From positions 1 through 64,000 of the forward strand of contig JAGHQL010000065.1 in assembly GCA_020080175.1 (NCBI GenBank): a stretch of DNA of 64,000 bases, written 5' to 3'. The notes under the pieces were generated by a model, which was not told the origin of the DNA, did no database searches, and saw nothing but the letters and a program-made list of their open reading frames with translations. Position numbers and translations under genes: made by a program. This document shows positions 24,369 to 33,738 of this stretch, piece after piece. Position 1 is the stretch's first letter, and each line of letters begins with the position of its first letter. The DNA is from Glutinoglossum americanum (lineage: Eukaryota; Ascomycota; Geoglossomycetes; Geoglossales; Geoglossaceae).

Positions 24369-27300
24369 CTAGACTTGGTCAATTGAGTTAGTCATAGCAT
24401 TGTTCTCGTCTTCGGTTTCCTCTTCGGCAGAGCTGGAGCTGTCTTTCTCCCGGCTCTCCTGCTCGGCATCATCCTCGCCTCCGTCCGACTCGCTCTCGTC
24501 CTCAGTATTTCCGGTGTCCGCATCCACGGTGTCTGCTTCAATCGCGGACATGCGCACTACAAATTCCTCCTGCAGCTTCCTCAGCCAGCTTGCTAGTACT
24601 TCCCCTTCCATTGCTCCGTCTCGTGCCTGCACCAGTGTTTCCTTCAGGTTCAAGATCAGCTTCCTGCGTCGTGCCAGCGCGAATGCACTAGAGCTCTTTT
24701 TGCGCCTGTCGATTTGCTTGGCTAGATTGGCGGAGACTTCCGTCGCAACCTCAATTACGGCAGGGGGGAGTACAACGATGCGAGCTAGTGCAAGACCTAG
24801 TTAGATATTACGTTAGAATCCGCAAGCGCATAGATGCCGGGCTGCAGGGTGTATGCAAACAGAAGGGCTACCATAATGCCTTTCCGTGACGCTTCCGTCG
24901 CGTATCTTGTAAAGCATGGTCATACTATTTTCCCCGGTCATCTGGTAACAAAGCAGCACATGTTAGTTCCCACAGCAGGGATATATCTGCACGCAGGAGA
25001 GATACTTCAACATCAAGGTGCAAATTCACAACGCCACTACGCTCAGCCATGATATGAGCTAGATCCCTAAAGTGCGTCGCAAACCAAACGAGCGCCTGAG
25101 ATAAGTAAGGATCATCAGTGAAAGAGCGGTGAGGGGCCATGTTGCTAGTGAAGATGCCGGCAGATACGAACCCTGCTCTCTACGAATGCTTCCGCCACAC
25201 TCAACGCAATTGCAAGTCCATCGCGCGTGCTGGTGCCACGACCTAACTCATCGATTATGACTCTTGATTATAAATTGAGTTAGAGTTTTTCAGGATGGCG
25301 ATTCGTAACCTATCCAACAAGCACCTGTAATGGGGGATGACTAACAGGCTACCCTTTTCAACATTCCTTAGAATAAATGCTGTCTCTCGCATCTCTGATG
25401 CGAAGGTTGATACATTAGCTTCGATGTTATCGTCCGTAGAAACTCGTGCGAAGAGTTGAAGTGATATTGGAAAGGAGGCGTATTCGGCCGGAACACTATG
25501 TATTATCAGCAACTCCTAGCGGGATGGGGCAAGACGCAGCACACAAGCTCCCTATTTGGGCCATAACCGCCATTAAGACAATGGAGCGAATGTATGTGCT
25601 TTTGCCTACGACTGGATATAAGGATGCGTTCCACAAGGCTAGAAACAGTATTGTAGCCCAGGTAGAGTCTTACCGCTCATGTTACAGCCTGCGAGCCCCG
25701 TTATTTCTCGCTCAATATTCTGTAGAACAAAGTTGCTGTTTGTATTAACATGGACGATTCGGCTTGCTCACCAGTGATAACCTGAAAGCGAGACTGCTGG
25801 GTTGCGTATGCATCGTTCGGGACGAAGCGTGTGTTGTGGATGCGCTCCCGGATGGGGTGTCGTCCAGCTCGTATGGCAAGCGTATCTGTAAACTGTGGTC
25901 GCACTATCTTGTAAGCCGAAGAAAAGTCGCAACCACTGGGCGTAATGTACCATATTCCTGGGTGGTGACCAATTGACCAAATGATGCGATCTGCCGCTAT
26001 GAATTTCTGACCATACAAGTTATCTAGATATTGGTGAACCAACCATATCAAGCATCGCAACACCCTCGCAGATCCTGAAGAGCGCCGAAATCTCCCCCCT
26101 AACATTTTCAATCAATTCTTGAATAGTTTTGTCACCTATCTAGGGTGAGTAAATCAGGACGATGCCGTCGTAGTTACGTAAATACGTACTCATCAGGAGA
26201 ATTTCAGTAAAGCAGTCCTCAATCTGCAAACCAAGTTAGCAAGAAGCATTCTACTGGTGGAATACATTATATTGCCTTGGCATTTCTCTTCATTAGTTCC
26301 AACGTATTACACTCAATTATATTTTTCCTTCGTACAATGTTGACAAACACGGGGGGTAAAGGCCTGTCATCGGCTTCAGAAGCGGCAAGTCGAAGGTAGA
26401 ATCCACGTGAAGCTTCAAACTTCAGATTCACGGCGAGGTTGTGCTCCGCTACTTCCGTATCAGAACTTCGTCGCTGGGCTAAGGGTTAGGTAGCCTACTC
26501 CCTAGATTAGAAATGAGCTGATACACATCTGCTGTCGCCTCCTTGTAGGTCTGTCTTGCAACATCAAGTAGGCCGTTCACCCCAGACTAAAGGTTGATAG
26601 CTTGGTAAGATGTAATGGCGGTACCTCGTAGGATGTACAGGTGTTTACCTTTACAGCGTAACATCTTTGATTTCTTAGATCGAGTGGAGACTTCTGGTAT
26701 GTTATGTCTGGATTAATAACGTGGTCGATGAGCTCTTGGACACCCTCTAGCTTTGCAGGCACACAAAGCTATAACCTTGAGTTAGTGAAGGTCTGTGTGT
26801 CAGGGTACAAGACGAACATCACGAATAGTAGTGAGCAAAGTACATCTAGCCCCACCAAGTGCCTCATAAACCGGGTTTATACAGCTAACAGCCTGCTTGA
26901 GGATGATGATGTTGTTTATAGACTGTTCTGAAAGCTGAAGGGATGCTTTGGTGGGAATAGTGATGAGCTGTAGCCATCAGCATTGTTACAGTTTTAGGGG
27001 TAAATGGCTTTTACGGCGGTTAGGAGACGATCCATGTCGAGGAAGGGTTTTAAAGCTAGAAAGATGGAATCAAAATATTGTTTCTGAGACGATAATTTCA
27101 ATTCCCTGGGCTAGAAGCTATGGCCGACCTTGTCTTGTACTGAAAAACATCTCCTCATTAGTTGTCAGTTCTTCCAGGGCGTCCAGCCTCGCTTCCAGCG
27201 TCTCTATCTCGGTCAGTGGTTGTAGAATATTACTCCTAAGTAACCTCGAGCCCATAGGAGTCAGAGCTTGGTTAAGTAACCCGAATAGACAGTCTGTTGA

Positions 27301-28060
27301 CATTGGGTTCTGCAAGTTCTGGATCAGTTCAAGGGAATATATTGTGGAAGGATTGATCATCATTGAGCCCTCTGAGGGTTGATATTTGATGCGTAGCGAA
27401 TGGAAAGCGAAAGAAATATGTAGGCTCAATTCAACATATTTCAGCGCCTATAGTTAGATTAGCTAAAGTGGGTAAGGGATGTCGGAAGTAATCTCGTGAA
27501 AAGGAGTCACATACGGCCGCCAGACAACACGTTGCAAAGTAGTTTCCTCCGATGGCAATTTTGATTGCTTCAACATCTTCCACAAAGGCTAGCTGTTGAA
27601 TGTAATCTAGGCCAGTAGTTTCTGCGTAGTACTTCCTATCTAAGGGAATGATGTGGATATCCGGAACATTTTCCTCAATGAAAGACAACATCTTCGATTT
27701 TGGATTGAATGCGGTGTTTGCGATTAGAACCTCCGAGGGGTCAAAGACAGCTAGCTTGTGCATTGTTCTGACATAGGTCTGGGTATCGCATATCTGACAA
27801 AGAACGGCTTCGCCAGTAGAGATATTCACGAAAGCTAGGCCAACCGTTGGAGAAATTCCACGAGACTCACTGACAGCACAGACAATACGCTGAGCATTCA
27901 CACCGCCTGCCGTAGACGCTGTACTCCGTGGGCGGTTAATAGCTCTGGATCTACCAGCACTGTGTTGTCCAGTGGCTGGACGGGGTGTGCTAGAAGAAGC
28001 ATAATTATAGGACGTGCTCGCAACGCTGAGCGACGTAGCAGGACGAGCCGTACGGGCCAT
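24369..28060 (-). CDS. MSH4: MSH4, meiotic MutS homologue
   Basis: Msh4 forms a clamp with Msh5 that stabilises crossover intermediates in meiosis. It lacks the mismatch-recognition role of other MutS proteins. Eighteen exons join in frame to 880 residues. From the 5' end: 28060-27515, 27447-27129, 27055-27015, 26967-26818, 26768-26649, 26586-26499, 26451-26276, 26223-26190, 26135-26044, 25990-25951, 25903-25772, 25688-25674, 25605-25545, 25495-25346, 25262-25172, 25095-25006, 24941-24872, 24796-24369. Hallmarks are the connector and lever segments (SEGSMMINPSTIYSLELIQN, TPMGSRLLRSNILQPLTEIE), Walker A GCNMSGKST, the FVPAEYASF block, Walker B VIIDELGRGTSTRDG and a C-terminal helix-turn-helix region. 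A Ser/Ala-rich N-terminus and an acidic C-terminal tail flank the core. The intron after 26276 begins with GC. The gene is head-to-head with NLE1 across only 174 bases. Confidence 0.93.
25674..25688 (-). other. 15-nt micro-exon encoding the MSH4 P-loop core
   Basis: This exon lies between a CGCAG acceptor and a GTAAGA donor and supplies GC TGT AAC ATG AGC G. With one base from each neighbour it reads G-C-N-M-S-G, the first part of the Walker A motif GCNMSGKST. Skipping it removes five codons and keeps the reading frame, so the product would lose the P-loop but stay full-length otherwise. Confidence 0.85.
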
Positions 28061-28234
28061 GGCGAGTGATGAGAATCACGAAAGGCTGCTATGTAATGCA
28101 ACTAGGTGATTCGTTAGTGTTAGATTTTGCTGTGTTTTCAATTGGTGGGTATTATGTGTGAAATTTAAGCTTTTAAGCCGCATCTTGAAAATTTAATTTC
28201 CTTTGGATTTTCTTGGCCTAAACCCATCGTTCAA
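28061..28234. promoter_or_regulatory. 174-bp divergent promoter, MSH4 / NLE1
   Basis: A single short AT-rich spacer must drive both a meiosis-specific gene and a constitutive ribosome-assembly gene. A GAAAATTTAA stretch close to the NLE1 start resembles the rRNA-processing element (RRPE) core, but the match is imperfect. Confidence 0.5.
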
Positions 28235-29924
28235 ATGGCTACAATATTACCCCCTCCAAGCAAGAAGCAAAAAACTGCAGATATCAAAAGAGCTCAGGAG
28301 CAGCAAGATATCGATTATATCCCGGACAATCTTGGTAATGTGCGAATCCAGTTTCACGATGCTGCGACTGGAGCAGTCACAGGCCCTCCAGTATCAGTAC
28401 CCGTCTCAGACGCAACGACGAAGAATATCGAACTCATCTTGAATACCCTCCTCGGAAATGTGAGCCTGCTATAAGCGCAGCCTATGCATCCATGCTCGCT
28501 GACAGAAAATAGGACAAGTCTGAGCGATTGCCCTATAGATTCGCCCTTCGGTTAGGCAATAAGGCAGACGAGAAAAATGTTCTCGATATAACGTCTGATA
28601 TCTACCGCTTAGTTCTCAAGACCGGGCTTAAGACTACAGAAGATGTTTTGGGCCTTGAATACACTCCACAAGCGGTTTTCAGAGTTCGAGCCGTATCCCG
28701 ATGCTCGGCGAGTATATCAGGCCATGGAGAAGCCATCCTGGCGACACAATTTTCCCCTAGGAGCTCGTCACGGATGGTTAGTGGTAGCGGTGACTCCACG
28801 GCGAGAATATGGGACTGCGATACGGGGACCCCAATGCACACTTTGAAGGGTCACACGAGCTGGGTGTTGGCTGTTAGCTGGTCTCCAGATGACATGATAA
28901 TTGCAACAGGAAGCATGGATAATACAGTGCGATTATGGGAGGCGAAATCCGGAAAACCTTTAGGAAATCAGATGAAAGGCCACACGAAATGGATAACGGC
29001 TCTCGCATGGGAGCCGTATCACCTGCAAACCGTAGGCAACCCAAGGCTTGCGTCGGCGTCGAAAGATGCAACTGTGCGCATATGGGATGTCACGCTACGG
29101 AAGATCGATGCCACCCTATCTGGGCACAAAGGCTCTGTATCCTGCGTCAAATGGGGGGGTACTGGTTGTATTTATACTGCGTCGCAGGATAAAACGGTCA
29201 AGATCTGGAATGCTAAAGACGGAACGCTCGTGCATACACTGAACGCCCATGCGCACTGGGTTAACCATCTTGCATTATCGACGGATTTCGTTCTTCGAAC
29301 TGGATATTTTGACCACACTGGACAAGTACCGGAGCCTGCAGAGGCCAAAGTAAAGAAGGCCAAGGAGAGATTTGAGAAAGCTGCGACAGTTGGGGGGGAT
29401 ATTGTTGAGAGGCTAGTTACTGCTAGCGATGACTTTACGATGTATCTCTGGGAACCACAGAAGAGCACAAAACCACTTTCGAGAATGGTGGGCCATCAAA
29501 AGCAAGTGAATCATGTGTCATTCTCTCCCGACGGTCTATACATCGCATCTGCATCGTTTGACAATCACGTGAAGTTATGGAATGCAAGGGACGGAAAGTA
29601 CATGCTCCTTTTTTATAGGCGTCCGATCACGCTCACGCATGTATACCTTCACTAGTACTAGTGCTAATATGTCGTACCAGATTTATCCACACGCTCCGCG
29701 GGCACGTTGCGCCAGTCTACCAATGCGCCTTCGCTGCAGATTCGCGCCTCCTCGTGAGCTCATCCAAGGACACTACCCTGAAAGTCTGGGATGTTCGCAC
29801 TGGCAAACTGCATACCGACCTCCCTGGCCATAAGGACGAGGTTTACGCAGTGGACTGGAGTCCGGACGGGAAGACAGTGGGCAGCGGCGGAAAAGACAAA
29901 GCTGTGAGGCTTTGGAAACATTGA
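28235..29924 (+). CDS. RSA4: NLE1/Rsa4 (Notchless), 60S assembly WD-repeat protein
   Basis: Rsa4 binds pre-60S particles in the nucleolus and nucleus and is pulled by the AAA+ giant Rea1 (Mdn1) to release assembly factors. Exons 28235-28459, 28513-29597 and 29681-29924 give 517 residues, matching ye yeast length of about 515. The N-terminal NLE domain (residues about 30-125, including PYRFALRLGNKADEKNVLDI) carries the family's MIDAS-binding region. It is followed by eight WD repeats (GSGDSTARIWDCDTGTP, GSMDNTVRLWEAKSGKP, TASQDKTVKIWNAKDG, SSKDTTLKVWDVRTGK). The last junction gives DGKFIHTLRGH, whereas reading through the second intron would stop early. The gene converges with ERD1 at 266 bases. 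Confidence 0.95.
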
Positions 29925-30190
29925 GGCGTTAGAGGTGCTTCTCGATGGCGTTTGGGCTCGGTAGGGTAGCATGAGTCTCATTCGGCGTGCATATAAAATG
30001 GTTAGACTAAGTATGCTCTACATTTACCCTCTAGATATGACTTCGGAGAGTGTTTGCCCAAATTTGAAATGTCAACTCTTGGGTATTGAATCCCCAACGC
30101 CAGTCTATAATCATAATGCACAACTCCCCACCTGTGTATGTATAAGCACATACATGTTGCCAAAACCAGGCCCTAGGTCTGCGTAGAACA

Positions 30191-31647
30191 TCAATCATTT
30201 TCTACTTTTCCACTAAAATCTGACAATAAGATGTCGTCCGGAGCGGGCCGTCGATAATTCCTCACTGGCCTATAATTAGTCCACACGGCTTATTCATGTG
30301 AGAAGCGATGAAGACTTACCCCACTCTGTTTCGACGCGAAGAAAAATCCATATCCACCTTCGCAGCACTTCCAGGGCTTCCATAACAAAGATTCCACCCT
30401 CCAGATCGTTGAAGTGGTCTAGGTGGGGACTTAGCTTGAAACTCCAAGTGCACCGTAGTAGGAGGTCAATGGCAATGACACCATAATAGATCCCTCTAGA
30501 ACGAAACCACATGTTCTTGCGGAGGCCATAGGGGTGTTCAGGGTTATCTCTCTCGTTTGGGTCGAAGATGGAAAGATCCCAATCCTTTGCCACATCCCAA
30601 TAGAAAGAGTAAAAGGAATTTAGGAAGACGAAGAAGAGCCTACAAGGATGGTCAGTCTCAGAACGGAGTGTTCAAAGCCCCAAAAACTCTTCGGAGCGTA
30701 CCATAGCCGGAATAGCCCTGCCTCACTCATTCCAGCATTGCTCGGGTCGTAGCCACGCTGGAGAGCACTTAGAATGATCACCGGGAATGCGCTTGTGTAC
30801 TTCAAAGCATTGGCTAGATGTTGCCCGCCCCATCCAGAACCGCCTTCACCGCCCTGCTTGCCGTCTTGCCTCCGCACCCTCAGGTACTCGATCAAGCATT
30901 GCCGTAAGCGGATGAGAGATGGTATGCTAATAATTAACGGCACCACATATTGTCCGCCACAGAATCGGTCTGGTTTGTCCGTTGATGAGTGACGCGATGA
31001 GAAAAACATGCATGCCGATACAAACATATCCCCAAACACCTTTGCATATGATGTCAAGACATCTGCCAGGAGAATATCTGCAAACTTGCCATCTTTCGCG
31101 GTAGCCAAGCCTCCCACACTTACGCGTTTCAGTGCCGAGAGAAAACGGAAGCGACCAGTTCGGGAAATCCGATTCATAGGGAGCAGGAAGGATACGAAGA
31201 GAAAAACCAGGTAGAGCTGTGGAATGATCTCATACTGGACAACAAGGCGGGCCTGGCCATGGGTGATGGTCCAAAAGAATAAGAGTGAGAGCCCAAGGGG
31301 GATTGACAACAGGGTTGCCAGGCGGTATGTAGAATGGTGATGGGAGAGTGACGCTGAAGAATGTCGCGGCGGATAATGAACGAGTGCTGGAACATCCTAA
31401 TATATTGTTAGTATCCAATTCAGTCTGTAAAGGGCATTATGTTCATACAATTTTGATCAGGTGCAAGTAGTGAAGGTTAAGGCCCCAGGCCCAAACTCCT
31501 GTGTTGAGTCAGCTGTCTGAACGGCTCCAAAAACATGTTGCTTCCTTGGGGTATACCAAGCACTAGAATGGAAGCTACCCTATATGGCAAGGGCAAGAAA
31601 AGGCTAAAGGGGTCAAGTTCTGGTTCTACTTCAACATCCAGATCCAT
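30191..31647 (-). CDS. ERD1: ERD1-like EXS-domain membrane protein
   Basis: Yeast Erd1 is a Golgi multispan protein needed for retention of ER luminal proteins and for phosphate recycling. The EXS domain is shared with Xpr1/Syg1. Five exons (31647-31557, 31498-31449, 31396-30702, 30639-30320, 30264-30191) give 409 residues. The spliced N-terminus reads FSLFLPLPYRV and then VWAWGLNLHYLHLIKIDVP, as in the family. Several hydrophobic segments follow. The third junction joins LFRLW to LFFVFLNSFYSFYWD, the central EXS motif leading to DVAKDWDLSIF. A naive frame instead runs into the intron. The C-terminus ends RRPAPDDILLSDFSGKVEND. It is head-to-head with PEX10 across 180 bases. Confidence 0.88.
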
Positions 31648-31827
31648 TGTTTGTCGCTAACGACAGAGCTCCACAACATAACCTGACATCTGTCTCTAAA
31701 TTTCTTGCAAAATGGGACACGTGACTTCAAGCCTGCGATAACTTAAAGCAGCAAGACTACGACGATAGAGCCGAGGCAAAGTCGATGCGTTTTCGAAGCT
31801 CGAGAGAATGTATTTAGTCCATACAAT
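31648..31827. promoter_or_regulatory. 180-bp divergent promoter, ERD1 / PEX10
   Basis: Short spacer between two start codons. No named element was recognised. Confidence 0.45.
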
Positions 31828-32982
31828 ATGGTCGGTACCATGAGTCCGGCATCTGACTCTTCATCGCGTGGTACTTCAGATAATACCAACAACTATCAGT
31901 ATCCCTTTGCTGCAGCTCCGGATATCATCCGGTCGAACCAGAAGGACGCCTACTTTCAGGGAGTGCTCTTGGAACATCTCTCTAGCATCCTCCGACGAGT
32001 CTACGGGGCTAGATTCGTGCACAATTACGCGTCTGAAGCCAATACGTTTGCAGATCTTTTATACTTGGGCCTTACAACCTTTGTTGGTAATAGGACCCTC
32101 GGTGAGGAGTACTGCGACATTGTCCAGGTCGAAGATGATACTCTTCGATTACCCTCAATTCGGAGGCGAGCAGGATATATCTTGAGTACTATCCTCCTTC
32201 CATATGCGCTAGGTCGCATACTTCCAGCTTTCCGTCGCCGGCTCCGTCAGAAGCTCGAGTCTAATCTCCGGCGATTCGCACTCAATCACACCAATCCCAA
32301 ATCCTCAAACGAAAAATCGACTTCATATCGACTACAATCTTACCTCCTAACTAATCTGGATACTATTACATCACCATCTCCGCTTTACGCTATTAGTCTT
32401 GCGACTTTCTACTTTTCTGGCGCCTACTTCCATCTAGGAAAGCGCCTCTGGGCCCTTCGATATATCTTCACCAAACGTTTGCAGCCTGGTGAGCAGAGGG
32501 TAGGATATGAGGTGTTAGGGGTGCTCCTAGTGCTGCAGATGACAGTCCAAGGCTGGCTTCACCTCAAAGATACCGTTCAGGTTGATGGACCGGACTTTGC
32601 GAATATGGCACAAGTGCCCGTCTCGATGGGAGGGAGTGCTATGCTTGAGGGTGGTGTTGAAGTGTCACTAGGTTCCGGCAATGCTTTCCTCCCGACAGAG
32701 CATTACTCAAAACCAGCCGATTCCGTTGAGATCGTGACACATACTCCGCGCCTATCACGTCCTCGGTACAGCCTCCACGATAAGGACACGATGCAGTGGA
32801 TCAGTAGCCGCCAACAAAGGAAGTGCACGCTGTGCTTGGAAGAGATGCGCGATCCCAGTGCCACAACTTGTGGCCATGTATTCTGTTGGACTTGTATCGG
32901 GGATTGGTGTCGGGAGAAACCCGAGTGTCCCCTATGTAGACAGACTAGTTTGCCGCAACATATCCTGCCGTTGCGAGGATAA
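31828..32982 (+). CDS. PEX10: PEX10, peroxisomal RING ubiquitin ligase
   Basis: Pex10 works with Pex2 and Pex12 as the membrane RING complex that ubiquitinates the Pex5 receptor. This is a single exon of 384 residues. The N-terminal region (APDIIRSNQKDAYFQGVL, EANTFADLLYLGLTTFVGNR, TLGEEYCDI) is the conserved Pex2/Pex12-type membrane domain with hydrophobic helices. The C-terminal RING spans about residues 330-370 (CTLCLEE, CGHVFCWTCI, CPLC). A second methionine at codon 5 is an alternative start. PEX1 lies about 24 kb to the left. Confidence 0.95.
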   Translation: MVGTMSPASDSSSRGTSDNTNNYQYPFAAAPDIIRSNQKDAYFQGVLLEHLSSILRRVYGARFVHNYASEANTFADLLYLGLTTFVGNRTLGEEYCDIVQVEDDTLRLPSIRRRAGYILSTILLPYALGRILPAFRRRLRQKLESNLRRFALNHTNPKSSNEKSTSYRLQSYLLTNLDTITSPSPLYAISLATFYFSGAYFHLGKRLWALRYIFTKRLQPGEQRVGYEVLGVLLVLQMTVQGWLHLKDTVQVDGPDFANMAQVPVSMGGSAMLEGGVEVSLGSGNAFLPTEHYSKPADSVEIVTHTPRLSRPRYSLHDKDTMQWISSRQQRKCTLCLEEMRDPSATTCGHVFCWTCIGDWCREKPECPLCRQTSLPQHILPLRG

Positions 32983-33738
32983 CATTAGGCCATATTATAT
33001 TACTCAACGAGACCTCTCAACCCTCCCTTCGGTAATTGACGATGTGACCTTCCTCGGTGCTCCAATCGTGTTTTCTCGGAGCCCTTAGAACTTTGAGTCA
33101 TCAGTGATTAGGGTATCGCAGTAATTTGTTGGAGGACGAGGCGATGTGAAATCACATGAGGCTTCGCTTACTCATCTTAATCAGCAATCGGATCAACCCT
33201 CATAAATGATTTAAGGGCGCTCCATTTCGCCTACGGGCACTTGGTCAACTTGAAACGATACAGAGAAGATGTAAGTAGAAAATTACCCGCGTTCGAATCT
33301 TGTGAATTTGAAAAAGAACATTCGCTAACCTCTGCTGTAGTAGCATGGCCCCTGCACTAAGGATGACACGCTCAATCAAAGAGAAGCTCAAAGTTTTTTT
33401 TGCTAGTCTAAACGTCGCTCGAACGGGCGGCGTTTAGTTTTTACTCCTTAAATACCACCACCCAGTTGCGAAAATCATTCACCCAGGTGCAAAAGTTAAG
33501 TCCGAAAGCCCCATTACCAATACCTCATAATGTGCACCAGAGACCGACCTAGGAAGCCAACTCTAAGCCTCCCTCCGATCGTTAGCTGAGCAGGCCTTAG
33601 GGCTACTTTTACATGAAGGTATATTCTTCGTAGTCAGGTGTGCCACCTTTCTGCCAGTCGCGATTACATGTTTTGGCTATGGCCTTCAACCTCTATGTAT
33701 TGTGTAGTGGGAGCCATTGTATATACACATGCTTCCAA
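32983..33738. other. Tail-to-tail region, PEX10 / RCY1
   Basis: This 756-base stretch lies between converging stops. Short frames on the plus strand around 33.64-33.95 kb are shadows of the RCY1 3' exon. No RNA gene or repeat is supported. Confidence 0.5.
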
